From Deinococcus puniceus (GTDB lineage Bacteria; Deinococcota; Deinococci; Deinococcales; Deinococcaceae): 64,000 nt of DNA. A program made the position numbers and the translations under genes. Below, in pieces: positions 8,918 to 19,886 of the stretch. The DNA lies in the NCBI RefSeq assembly GCF_001644565.1, contig NZ_CP011387.1, forward strand, positions 2,525,001 through 2,589,000, written 5' to 3'. Positions within the stretch are counted from its first letter, which is position 1. Every line of letters begins with the position of its first letter. The notes beneath the pieces are model-generated. The model saw only the letters and a program-made list of their open reading frames with translations. It had not been told where the DNA came from and did not search any database.

Positions 8918-9754
8918 TCAGTCGAGGAAGGCCACGAACTCCCGGCCTGCCGATTCGTTTTCGGTGTTCATCAGGACGCGGTGCCACATAGGAAGGTGCA
9001 GCGTGGCGTGATCCTTGTGGCGAATGTCGCCGCGCACATACAGTTCGGGGTTGCGCTGGAAAGATTGCCAGTTCCAGTTGCGGGCCTTGGGGTTGGATTT
9101 GAGTATGTGGGTGTACCGCTGCATAGAAATCCCGTTGCGGTGCTTGTCGCAGGCCATCACGGGTTCGCCGCCCAAGCGGGCTGCCTCGGCGCAAATGTGG
9201 GGTTTGCTGCCCGCGCCCCGCGTCAGGGGTTCGCCCCGGCGGACGCGCTCGGCAGGCACGATCAGGTCGGGCACAGGGGCAAAAAACCATTCGCCTTGAC
9301 GGATGAAGGCAGCATTGCGGCGGCGCAAGCGGTCTTTGCCGCGCACCCGCAACTGGGCCTCGCTGACCTGAATAGGCGTGGGCTTCAGCGCGTGCATGGC
9401 CCCCACCACGTCGCGCACGCTCTGGCCGGGCACGGCGGCGGTAAACAGGTGCCGTTCGTCGAAGCCGCACAGGAACTTGTCTTTGCGCTCGCCCACGCGG
9501 GCCAGCAGCAGCAGTTGGCGCAGTTCGGGGCGCACGTCCAGCGTCAGCAGTTCGGGCGCGGCCTCTTCGGGCAGCCGAATCAGAAAGTGTTCGCCGCGTG
9601 CGTCGCGGGCCACATCGATATCGAAGGTAGAAGCGCGGCGGCCCCAGCGCGGCAGGTGTGTGGGGGCGGCTAGCACGCGCATGCCCAAGCGGGCGAAGGA
9701 ACGCTGGAGATGCTGAACGGCTCCGGAAACAGAGCCAGCAGTGTGAATAGTCAT
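8918..9754 (-). CDS. Conserved hypothetical protein, unknown function
   Basis: A 278-residue protein that I do not recognise as a named family. It is soluble, with no signal peptide or membrane segment. Conserved-looking blocks are RQGEWFFAPVPDLI (about 155-170), GSKPHICAEAARLGGEP, NPELYVRGDIRHKDHATLHL and a C-terminal LPMWHRVLMNTENE; the His/Trp-rich end could be a nucleic-acid or metal site, but that is a guess. The ATG at 9752-9754 is chosen for its GAGG ribosome site 8 nt upstream; an in-frame extension to 9931 overlaps the leader and its small ORF. The leader of about 150 nt contains a 16-codon ORF and a hairpin, which is unusual in this mostly leaderless genome. Confidence 0.75.
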   Translation of the reverse strand: MTIHTAGSVSGAVQHLQRSFARLGMRVLAAPTHLPRWGRRASTFDIDVARDARGEHFLIRLPEEAAPELLTLDVRPELRQLLLLARVGERKDKFLCGFDERHLFTAAVPGQSVRDVVGAMHALKPTPIQVSEAQLRVRGKDRLRRRNAAFIRQGEWFFAPVPDLIVPAERVRRGEPLTRGAGSKPHICAEAARLGGEPVMACDKHRNGISMQRYTHILKSNPKARNWNWQSFQRNPELYVRGDIRHKDHATLHLPMWHRVLMNTENESAGREFVAFLD

Positions 9755-9852
9755 GGGGAAAACCTCGGCAGGAGCGCCTTCCGAAGTGAAGCGGCCTGAC
9801 CAGTCCCCAGCAGATGAATGCAAAGCATGGTCAGACCGCAGAAAGCGCGTCC

Positions 9853-9903
9853 TTAGCGGGAAGCGGGGAGGGTAAAACGACTGTCGGGTTGGGGTTGTTT
9901 CAT
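9853..9903 (-). CDS. 16-residue leader ORF upstream of the unknown gene
   Basis: ATG at 9901-9903 follows a strong ribosome site (GGAGG, 6 nt before), and the frame MKQPQPDSRFTLPASR stops at TAA (9853-9855). About 100 nt separate it from the start of the main gene. Between them, CTGACCA and TGGTCAG can pair. It could be a regulatory leader peptide or a stand-alone micropeptide. The evidence is the ribosome site and position only. Confidence 0.4.
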   Translation of the reverse strand: MKQPQPDSRFTLPASR

Positions 9904-10015
9904 GCTTGAACCTCCGTGCGTTGAAGTACACCTACTGTAAAAGCCACACCGCCCACCGCGCATCAGCCAAGGGGCAGAGGCGGGGTAGGCGAAGTGGCGT
10001 GCAGGAGGGAGAAAA

Positions 10016-10750
10016 TTAGGGCAGGAGATACGGTGGCGGCAAGTTCATCACATGCAGCGAGATACGGGCGTCGGCGGACACGGTTCCGGCCTCCAACTGC
10101 TCTAGCAGTGCAGCGATCTCGCGGGCACAGTCCAGCGCGGCCCGGTTCATGCTGGCCTCGCTGAAATACGGATATTCGCGGTCTAGAACGAATTCTTCGG
10201 GGTGACTGTAAAACTCACGCAAGTCGTCCAGACGGTAGGCCAACGCCTCCGAGGGCAGAAACGAGAACGGCGACGGCGGATTGGGCGCGTTCACCACCCA
10301 GCGGGCGAAAGCGTTGTCTGGAAAGTCGCGCAGGTATTTGTGGTCTAGCCCGTACCAGTCGTCTTTAACCCGGCCCCAAGTGGCTGCTTTGTCTTCGGCA
10401 AATTCGGCGGCAAACGCCTGATGGGTGCTGTGGCCGATCAGATGCATCCACAGATTGTCGGTGACCAGATGCGTGAAATACCCCAGTTTGAAGCTGAACT
10501 CAGAGAAATCGCCACCCCGCGCTGGCTCCACGAACTCCCGGTAGAAGGCTAAGTCACGAATCCGACCTTCATCTTCTCCGGTCTGCAAAAAATGCAGGAT
10601 CGATTTGGGCGGGTCAAAACTCGTCCAGTCGTGGTTGGGCCGACCAGAATCGGGGGCCACGTTGCCGATCACGAACATCTGGGCGTCCACATCAGGCAGA
10701 TACTCCAGCAGAAGCTCCGCCACCCGGAAATGGCTGATCCAAGTGCCCAT
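10016..10750 (-). CDS. Zinc-dependent phospholipase C-like family protein
   Basis: A 244-residue protein opening with GTWISHFRVAELLLEYLP and NVAPDSGRPNHDW, then KLGYFTHLVTDNLWM and HSTHQAF: the spaced His/Asp pattern of the bacterial zinc-dependent phospholipase C family (PF00882-like). No signal peptide is visible, so it is probably cytoplasmic and the true substrate is uncertain. It begins directly after the glnS stop (no gap), so it is translated as the second gene of a glnS operon; a functional link to tRNA charging is not obvious. Confidence 0.75.
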   Translation of the reverse strand: MGTWISHFRVAELLLEYLPDVDAQMFVIGNVAPDSGRPNHDWTSFDPPKSILHFLQTGEDEGRIRDLAFYREFVEPARGGDFSEFSFKLGYFTHLVTDNLWMHLIGHSTHQAFAAEFAEDKAATWGRVKDDWYGLDHKYLRDFPDNAFARWVVNAPNPPSPFSFLPSEALAYRLDDLREFYSHPEEFVLDREYPYFSEASMNRAALDCAREIAALLEQLEAGTVSADARISLHVMNLPPPYLLP

Positions 10751-13165
<2,415 letters not shown>

Positions 13166-13306
13166 GACACGCAGAATACCCGCCCCGCTTACCCTACGGG
13201 CGGGCCTGCTTTGCTGACCGGTCAGGCGGCGTAACAGTGATAAACAGCACTAAATATAACTGACACGTAAGGTCTGAGTCACTGACGGCCCGGTAGGCTC
13301 GGCCAT

Positions 13307-14119
13307 ATGTCTGCCCCAACGCCGCCGCGCACCATTCTGATCGTGGATGACAGTTCTGGCATGCGGCTGATGCTGGCCCGCCTGCTGGCCCCACATCTGT
13401 CGGTGCGGTTGGCCGATGGAGCCAGCAGCGCCCTCGATGCCCTGACGCCGGAAACGGCGCTGGTGCTGTCGGACGTGAGGATGCCGGGAGAAAGCGGGCT
13501 GGACTTGGCCCGGATGTTGCGCGAGCAGCGGCCTGACCTGCCCGTCGTGTTGATGACGGGCGTAGTGGAAGACGATCTGCGGGCACAGGCGCTGGAACTC
13601 GGTGTGCTGGACGTGCTGAGGAAACCTATTACGCCCGGCACGCTGTTTCCGGCCCTACGCGGCTGGCTGGGAGACGGTCTGGAAACCGTGATTCCGGCCA
13701 GCGTGATCGAGGCAGTGGAAGCGCCTGAGGCACAACCCACGGCATCTGCCGACGCTCTGGCCCCGGCTCCCAACCCCTTCGATCCAGAGGTGAACCGCGC
13801 CCTGATGACGGCCCTCGGCCTGCTGCCGGGCGTGGCGGCGGTGGCGCAGTATGACGCTCAGGGCGCGGTGCAAGAGAGCCAAGGCGCGGCGCTGCCCAGC
13901 GAACTCGGCCCATCGGTGCGCGTACTGGTCATGGCCGCCAGAATAAGCGGCCCACACATCGGCACGCCCACCCCGCCCCGCGCCCTTCAAGTGGAATATT
14001 CAGACCGCGTGCTGGTGGTGACGGCTGTGCCCACCGGCTTTTTGGCCGTGCTGGTGCGCGATACGCCGGGGGCCAGCACAGTGAAGGCGTGGCTGCGCGA
14101 CAGGTTGGGAGAGGCGTAA
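13307..14119 (+). CDS. Response-regulator receiver fused to a Roadblock/LC7-like domain
   Basis: 270 residues. Residues 1-120 form a CheY-like receiver: ILIVDD acidic pocket, phospho-acceptor Asp in LVLSDVRMPG, Thr in VLMTG and Lys in LRKP. After a Pro/Ala-rich linker (about 125-155) the C-terminal 110 residues (LLPGVAAVAQYDAQG, then LQVEYSDRVLVVTAVP and a final amphipathic helix) match the size and strand-helix pattern of Roadblock/LC7 (MglB-like) modules. There is no DNA-binding domain, so output would be through protein contacts, possibly with a small GTPase. No kinase gene is adjacent. A TAGGCT box lies 7 nt before the ATG. Confidence 0.75.
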   Translation: MSAPTPPRTILIVDDSSGMRLMLARLLAPHLSVRLADGASSALDALTPETALVLSDVRMPGESGLDLARMLREQRPDLPVVLMTGVVEDDLRAQALELGVLDVLRKPITPGTLFPALRGWLGDGLETVIPASVIEAVEAPEAQPTASADALAPAPNPFDPEVNRALMTALGLLPGVAAVAQYDAQGAVQESQGAALPSELGPSVRVLVMAARISGPHIGTPTPPRALQVEYSDRVLVVTAVPTGFLAVLVRDTPGASTVKAWLRDRLGEA

Positions 14120-14163
14120 CTGGGGATGGAGCTGGGGGTTGGGAGTGGCTGCGCCGCGTGTCA

Positions 14164-14205
14164 CCCCCCCGTTGCTGGCGCAATGCCCCCCCTTAACCGA
14201 AGGGC
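14164..14205. repeat. Family C repeat, partial copy
   Basis: CCCCCCCGTTGCTGGCGCAATGCCCCCCCTTAA resembles one arm of the palindrome at 43812-43915 and the copy at 63042-63088. It lies between two genes on the same strand, just upstream of the next promoter. Confidence 0.5.
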
Positions 14206-14266
14206 ACAAAGAAAATTCAAGCTCGTCCTTAATCCGTCGCCGCTGGCCTACCGCTACACTGCCCGT

Positions 14267-14887
14267 ATGCTCACGTTTTCAGAGGCGGCACGGCAACCAG
14301 AAAGCCGTGTAGGAGCCGAATCTCACCGATTGGCCGCGCGCGCACCCGACCTGCCAGGGGGCATGGTGGTTCCGGCAGGCTTCGAGGAAGGGTTTTACCG
14401 GGGCGCGAACCTACCCGAACAGATTCGGCGGCTGTTTTCGGTGATCAACCCGGCGCGGATAGATGAAGATCATCTGGAGGCGCTGTGTGTGCGGGCGCAG
14501 GAAGTGGTGCGTACCAGTTACTTGCTGGACGACGCCGTGCAGGTGTTTTACCGCGCTCTGGCGAACGCTGGCTTGGCTGGATCCGGCCCCGCCGGGGTGG
14601 CTATTCGGGACGTGCATCTGCGCCGCCCCGGAGAACTGCATACCGAATCTGCCCACGTGACGCCGCCCGGAACCGCCGCCCTGCACGCCCTCAAGCGCCT
14701 CTGGACAACCGATTGGACCTTCGCCGCCGTGCTGACCCGCTTAGACGACACAGGCGGCGTGGGGTTGGATGCGCGACCCACCTTGATCCTCCCCGGCCTG
14801 CCCGGAGTGCCCGACAGCGCCAAAGCGGAGGCGTTGGGCGTGCCAGTGGCACTAGTCAACGGGTTTGGGTTGGTGGGCTTGCCGTAG
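14267..14887 (+). CDS. Hypothetical protein, unknown function
   Basis: 206 residues and not recognised. It is probably cytoplasmic: no signal sequence or membrane helix. It is mostly helical in the middle ([33 protein letters not shown]) and ends hydrophobic. The start at 14267 is chosen because TACACT ends 6 nt before it; a longer frame upstream would run through the family C repeat and is unlikely. Its 3' end is followed by a nested A/B repeat that separates it from the convergent EamA gene. Confidence 0.65.
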   Translation: MLTFSEAARQPESRVGAESHRLAARAPDLPGGMVVPAGFEEGFYRGANLPEQIRRLFSVINPARIDEDHLEALCVRAQEVVRTSYLLDDAVQVFYRALANAGLAGSGPAGVAIRDVHLRRPGELHTESAHVTPPGTAALHALKRLWTTDWTFAAVLTRLDDTGGVGLDARPTLILPGLPGVPDSAKAEALGVPVALVNGFGLVGLP

Positions 14888-14915
14888 GGGGATTTGGGAT
14901 GTGGGACGGCAGAAA

Positions 14916-15168
14916 AGGGTCTAAGGGTCGAGGGACTGAGCGACCAAGGAAGGGCAATCGCTGGCGCTCACTCACCCCCTCCCCAGCCCACTGCTCCGCA
15001 GCTCTGCGAGGCCCCCTCAAGGGTGAGGGAGTAAAAGCCTAAGTTTCTAGGTCTTGCCCTTAGCCCTCGCCCCTTGTGGGACTGGAACAGCTCGAAGAGA
15101 GGGGCGCTGCATCGCAGCGGGGTGAGGGGTGTGAGCGCAGCGATTGCCCTTCTTAGATCCTTAGACCC
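14916..15168. repeat. Nested repeat: family B inverted copy inside family A arms
   Basis: This fills the gap between two convergent genes. A family A left array lies at 14916-14935 and an inverted A array at 15149-15168. Between them, a family B arm (14950-15060, starting AAGGGCAATCGCTGGCGCTC) faces a reversed B arm (15099-15150, GAGCGCAGCGATTGCCCTT). The whole could fold as a long hairpin. No gene is seen here. Confidence 0.7.
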
Positions 15169-15194
15169 GCCCCCACACAGCCAGAACGACATCG

Positions 15195-16133
15195 TCAGCC
15201 CTTCCCCCGCCGCCCCTGCGCCAGCACCGCGCCGCCCAGAATCAGCAGGCCGCCCAGCAGCACCGCAGGCCGCAAAGGTTCGCCCAAAATCAAGAAGGCC
15301 AGCAGCACCGTAAACAGTGGCTCCAGCGTACCCAGCAAACTGGCACGGGCGGCCCCCAAGCGGGCAATTGCGCCGTACAGGGCAGGCACGGCCACGATGG
15401 TAGACACCAACGCCATGCCGCCGATGACGCCCCATTGCGGCCAAGTGTTCGGCACGCCCAGTTGCCCCCCGGCCCCCGCCAGCACCGTAAACCACACGCC
15501 CGACACCAGCGCCATATGCGCGGTGGCCGCCAAAGGGCTGACCCCCAGCAGCCAGCGTTCGGAGGCCAACAGGTACACGGCGTAGAGGAACCCCGCGCCT
15601 GCTGCCAGCCCTAGCCCCAGTGCATTCTGATCGCCTGCGCCGGGAATGCCGATGACGAACGCGAGGCCCGCCCCGGCCAACGCCACCGCGCCCAATTGTC
15701 TGCCGCCCGGTTTGCGGCCCAGCAACATCCACCCCAGCAACACCACAAAAGCTGGGGCCAAGTACAGCAGCAGGCTGGTGGTTCCCGCGCTGATGCGGTC
15801 TAGTGCGCCGAAATACAGCGTCGTTGCCAGCGCGTACACCACGCCCACGCCCGCCATCTTGCCCCGCGCCTGCCACGTCAGCCCGCGAGAAGTGAAGGGC
15901 AGAAGCAACACCGCCACTCCCACGAAACGCCATGCCAGCGCCGTAAAACTGTTCAATCCGACTTCTGAAGCCAGCTTGCCCCAGATGCCCAGCGTGCTGA
16001 AACTGAGGGCCGACAGCAGCGACAGCAACACGCCGGAGCGGGCAGACGGCGCGGCCACAGCTTGGGCAGGGGGAACGGCGCGGGGAGCAGACACGCCCGG
16101 CAGCGTAACGCCTGAGGGGTCAGGCAGTGGCAC
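15195..16133 (-). CDS. EamA-family (DMT) transporter
   Basis: About 312 residues with about ten hydrophobic segments in two similar halves, the DMT/EamA arrangement, e.g. LSALSFSTLGIWGKLA opening the first half and FLYAVYLLASERWLL the second. A glycine-rich GTLEPLFTVLLAFLILGE motif sits near the end, typical of the family. Members export metabolites or amino acids; the substrate is not predictable. The GTG at 16131-16133 overlaps the end of the upstream gene, suggesting coupling; a longer frame from 16193 is possible but lies entirely within the upstream gene. It converges on the gene at 14267. Confidence 0.85.
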   Translation of the reverse strand: MPLPDPSGVTLPGVSAPRAVPPAQAVAAPSARSGVLLSLLSALSFSTLGIWGKLASEVGLNSFTALAWRFVGVAVLLLPFTSRGLTWQARGKMAGVGVVYALATTLYFGALDRISAGTTSLLLYLAPAFVVLLGWMLLGRKPGGRQLGAVALAGAGLAFVIGIPGAGDQNALGLGLAAGAGFLYAVYLLASERWLLGVSPLAATAHMALVSGVWFTVLAGAGGQLGVPNTWPQWGVIGGMALVSTIVAVPALYGAIARLGAARASLLGTLEPLFTVLLAFLILGEPLRPAVLLGGLLILGGAVLAQGRRGKG

Positions 16134-16968
16134 TGTTCTCAAAATAGGCTGCCAACGCCGCCGGGTCTGCCGGGGTGAGGTAATAGGCAACACCGTCCAG
16201 CTTGAGAACCACCGCCTGAGAGGGCTGATATGCCGTAGCCAACGCCTGTATCCGACTCACCCCGCCCGCTTTGGTGGAAAAGCTGCCCGTGTAGTAGCCC
16301 GGAATCGCCGTGCCGAACAGCCGCATACCTAGCCCGTCCCAAGTCAGTTCGGCTCGGGTTGCCGCGAAGGGAAACCGATGCTTGTGCAGGCCTGTTCGCA
16401 CTTCCAGCGCATCGGGGGTCAGACGGTAGGTCATGCGGGGTGGGCGCATCAAAAAGGCCAAAAGAGGAGTCAGAATCAGCGTTGCCAAAATCAGTTCGGT
16501 AGAAACCGAAGGCGAACGCGCCGGGCGAAACACACCTGTCCCACCTGTCCGCCAAGTCGCCAACAGGGCTTCTGGATCGGCAGGAGTCAGGACGGTCACG
16601 CGGGGCCGGGTCAGAAACACCAGCATGGGGTTGGAGCCGTCGGTGTACAGGTCAGCCATTCGGTAACGAGGCACCGAAAACCGCCCCACCACGTAGCCCG
16701 TTGTATTCGATCCCATTACCTTTCGCAGCCGCGTGAGCTGCTCCGACGTTACAGGCGTCCCGGCTGGAATGACCCGGCTGGAGGTCACCGAACGGGCGAT
16801 GATCTGGCCGCCGCGCACCTCGTACACCGGGCGGGCTTGCAGAGAGGGCAAAGCAGTGAAAGTCAAAATGCTTGCAAAAATGGCGACGAAGCTCCAGCGA
16901 ACCAGAGGCCACGAGCGCGGCGTCGGCTCGGTGGCGGTGGCAAGCAATTGGGCATTGGCGGGAGCCAT
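16120..16968 (-). CDS. Membrane protein with PH-like domain
   Basis: 282 residues. It has an N-terminal membrane segment (residues about 22-43), an extracytoplasmic region of about 120 residues, a second hydrophobic segment (ELILATLILTPLLAFLM), and a C-terminal part (MTYRLTPDALEVRTG, ending with TAYQPSQAVVLKLDG) that resembles bacterial PH-like domains, which form a beta sandwich. The function is unknown. The ATG at 16966-16968 is preferred over a GTG two codons upstream because TAAGCT ends 6 nt before the ATG. It overlaps the EamA gene by 14 bp, so the pair is one transcription unit. Confidence 0.65.
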   Translation of the reverse strand: MAPANAQLLATATEPTPRSWPLVRWSFVAIFASILTFTALPSLQARPVYEVRGGQIIARSVTSSRVIPAGTPVTSEQLTRLRKVMGSNTTGYVVGRFSVPRYRMADLYTDGSNPMLVFLTRPRVTVLTPADPEALLATWRTGGTGVFRPARSPSVSTELILATLILTPLLAFLMRPPRMTYRLTPDALEVRTGLHKHRFPFAATRAELTWDGLGMRLFGTAIPGYYTGSFSTKAGGVSRIQALATAYQPSQAVVLKLDGVAYYLTPADPAALAAYFENSATA

Positions 16969-17096
16969 AGCCACAGCTTAGCGGAACTGACCCGCCCGAC
17001 ATTCCCAGGTTGACCAAGGCCGCGAACACCCCCGCCTGCCCCTGTCTGTAGCCCCCTTCTGCTTTGCAAATCGGCGGGCGGGGTAGCTTAAAGGTT

Positions 17097-19829
17097 GTGA
17101 CCCCGCCCGCCACCCCTTCTCTGATTCCGTGGCTGGTGGCGGTGCCGCTGCCTGTTCCGGCGCTGGATTTTGCCGTGCCACACGGCTGGACAGGGCCAAT
17201 TCCGCTGGGCTGCCGCGTGCTGGTGCCTTGGCGTGGAGAATTGACGGTGGGGCTGGTGGTGGGTGCGGGCAATCCGGTCAGTGCCCACCGGGTGCGCGAC
17301 GTGGTAACGGTGCTGGACACCCCCGAGCAACCTTGGGTACCCGCCTCCACCGCTGCCGGAATTGGTGGCTGGGCGGCAGATGCCCAGTTGCCCGCCGGGT
17401 TGGTCTGGGGCGACCTGTTGGGCGTGGGCTGGGACGCCACCTATGACCACCGCGTGCGGGCCGTGAAAGACGCCGACCTCTTGGCCTTCGGGCGCATAGG
17501 GATGAATTGGACAGTGCCGGGGCTGGCGTGGGCCGATGCTTCGGCGTTTGCCCCCAATTTGCTGGACGCCATCCGGGAACAGGGACTCTTGGAAGAAGCC
17601 TTCCGCCTGACGCCCAAAATGCGCGGGGTAGTGCAGGCACGGGTGCTGGACGACGTGCCGCAGGCCAGCCGCCTGACCACCCTGCTGAGGGCCGAACCTT
17701 GGGCACAGGCCGACGCCAGCGTGCGCCTAGAAACGTGGCTGGAAGCCGTGCCACCGCCCGACCCGGCAGCCCTGACCCCCAAACAGGCGGGCGCGTGGGG
17801 CTGGCTGAATGCCAACGGCCCGGTGAGGAGCCTGAGCGAGTGGGCGCACAGCACAGGCGTCGGCACAAGCGTGCTGAACGGCGTCACCGCTAAAGGAGGC
17901 ACGCGGGCCGTGCAGCACGAACGGGAAGCGCCCCCGGCGTGGCACTGGCTGGCTGCCCACGAACCTCAATCCAGCCTGAGCGGGTGGGCCAAAGGTGCGG
18001 GCGTGAGTGCCGCTGCCGTTACTGCGCTGCTGAACGCGGGCGCGGCAGCCTATGTGCCCGAACTCGCGCCGCCGCCCGCCGCGTGGACGTGGCTGCAAGA
18101 GCATGGCCCGGTGGAATCGCTGACCGCATGGGCCAATGGCGCGAGCCTCGCCGGGGTGCATCTGACGCCTACGGTGGCCGGAACGCTGGCGGCCAAGGGC
18201 TGGGCCGACACGGTGCAAAAGCCTGCGCCGCCACCCCCACTTCCCGCGCCTACGCCCGCTGGCCCGCCCAGAGCGCCCGATCCCGACCTCTTGCCCGAAG
18301 CCGCGGTCTGGCGGTTGCACGGTGGACGCCCTGCCAGCCGCGCCCGCACGCTGGCCCCGCGCATTGGCCGCCTGCTGACTCAGGGGCGCGGCGTGTTGGT
18401 GCTGGCCCCCGATCATGCCACCTTGCGGCGGGCGTGGGAACACCTGTCGGGGCTGGCCGAGGCGGCAGGCACGCGGGCCATTCAGATCAGCGGGCACCTG
18501 AGCGACGTGCAGCGGGCGCACAGTTGGGCCTTAGTCGGGGCAGGAGAGGCGCGGCTGGTGATCGGTTCCTATCTGGCCCTGACTGCCCCGCTGCACGACC
18601 CCGCCCTGATCGTGGTGCTGGAAGAGGGCAGCGACGCCTACAAGTTGCAGTCGGGCTGCCGCGCCTTTGTGCCCGATGTGGCCGCACGGGTGGCCGCCGC
18701 GCACGACGCTGCACTGGCGATGGTGGGGGCCGCCCCCGCCGCCGAAAGTGTGCCCTACGTGGGGGCCGTGCTGCCCCCGCCGCGTGCCCGCGTGCATGTG
18801 GTGGACTATGCCAACCCGCCCGAACAGGCCGAACTGGGGCCGCTGAGCGGTGCCCACCTCACGCCCGCCGATTTGGGCTACCCGCTAAGCCATGACTTGG
18901 TGAGGCTCCTGCGCCAAGTCCACGAGCGTGGCAGACAGGCGGCCCTGCTTGCGCCCCGGCGTGGCTATTCCGCGCTGCTGCGCTGCCCCACCTGCGAGCA
19001 TGTGCCCCAGTGCCGCAACTGCGACGTGCCGCTCAGGTTTCATCAGGACACCCGCCAACTGACCTGCCACCAGTGCGGCTACCACGAACCCATTCCTGAA
19101 CGCTGCGACAACTGCGGCGAGCGCATGTGGCAGGCACGCGGCCCCGGCACCGAATGGATTGCCCAGATGGTGGAAAAGCTGGTGCCGGGGCTGAAAGTGT
19201 ACCGACTGGACAAAGACCGCCAAGACGACCTCTCGCCCCTGCACGCCGGAGAGAGTGGCGTGGTGGTGGGCACGCAACTGCTGCTCTCGCACGACGCGCC
19301 GCCCAATCTGGCCCTGCTGGGCGTCACGCTGGCCGATACGTGGCTGAACGTGTCCGATTTCCGGGCCTCGGAACGCTATCACCGCCTGCTGAGGCAACTG
19401 GCCGAATGGCACCCAGACCGCGCCCCGCTGCTGGTGGTGCAGACTTTTCAGGCCGACCATCCGGCGCTGAAGGTGCTGATAGAGGGCCGCGACGCGCTGG
19501 CCTACCCCGCCGCCGAGGAACGGGTCAGAAAGGAATTGGGCTACCCGCCGCACGCCCGCCTTGCCCAAGTGGAAATTGCTGCCCGCGACCCCGAAAAGGC
19601 CAAAATTGCCGCGCAGGCTGTGGCCGACGCCCTGCACGGCGCAGGAGCCACCGCGCAGGAAGTGCTTGGCCCCGCCGCCAGTCCGGTGGCCCGCCTGCGC
19701 GGCGTGTACCCCTATCACCTGTTCCTGCGTGCCCGCGACGATGCCCGGCTGGCCCAACTGCTGGCAACGGTAGACCGCAGCGTGAAGGCCAGAGTGCGGG
19801 TAGACGTGAACCCGCGTGGGGGGCTGTGA
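17097..19829 (+). CDS. priA: Primosomal protein PriA (pseudohelicase)
   Basis: 910 residues. The 3' DNA-binding N-terminal domain and the C-terminal region are recognisable, and the eight-cysteine zinc module is intact (LRCPTCEHVPQCRNCDVP, then CHQCGYHEP and CDNCGERM). Where normal PriA has a Walker A GxGKT, this protein has GGRPASRART; where DEEH is expected it has LEEGSDAYK. It therefore should not hydrolyse ATP, as reported for D. radiodurans PriA. Residues about 225-380 contain three similar blocks of about 50 residues (AWGWLNANGP, AWHWLAAHEP, AWTWLQEHGP). The GTG at 17097 is chosen because TAGCTT ends 7 nt upstream. Confidence 0.93.
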   Translation: MTPPATPSLIPWLVAVPLPVPALDFAVPHGWTGPIPLGCRVLVPWRGELTVGLVVGAGNPVSAHRVRDVVTVLDTPEQPWVPASTAAGIGGWAADAQLPAGLVWGDLLGVGWDATYDHRVRAVKDADLLAFGRIGMNWTVPGLAWADASAFAPNLLDAIREQGLLEEAFRLTPKMRGVVQARVLDDVPQASRLTTLLRAEPWAQADASVRLETWLEAVPPPDPAALTPKQAGAWGWLNANGPVRSLSEWAHSTGVGTSVLNGVTAKGGTRAVQHEREAPPAWHWLAAHEPQSSLSGWAKGAGVSAAAVTALLNAGAAAYVPELAPPPAAWTWLQEHGPVESLTAWANGASLAGVHLTPTVAGTLAAKGWADTVQKPAPPPPLPAPTPAGPPRAPDPDLLPEAAVWRLHGGRPASRARTLAPRIGRLLTQGRGVLVLAPDHATLRRAWEHLSGLAEAAGTRAIQISGHLSDVQRAHSWALVGAGEARLVIGSYLALTAPLHDPALIVVLEEGSDAYKLQSGCRAFVPDVAARVAAAHDAALAMVGAAPAAESVPYVGAVLPPPRARVHVVDYANPPEQAELGPLSGAHLTPADLGYPLSHDLVRLLRQVHERGRQAALLAPRRGYSALLRCPTCEHVPQCRNCDVPLRFHQDTRQLTCHQCGYHEPIPERCDNCGERMWQARGPGTEWIAQMVEKLVPGLKVYRLDKDRQDDLSPLHAGESGVVVGTQLLLSHDAPPNLALLGVTLADTWLNVSDFRASERYHRLLRQLAEWHPDRAPLLVVQTFQADHPALKVLIEGRDALAYPAAEERVRKELGYPPHARLAQVEIAARDPEKAKIAAQAVADALHGAGATAQEVLGPAASPVARLRGVYPYHLFLRARDDARLAQLLATVDRSVKARVRVDVNPRGGL

Positions 19830-19886
19830 GAGCAGAAAACTCAAACTCGGCCCGTCCCTGTGGCAAGCCATGAAAGAGTGACCACT

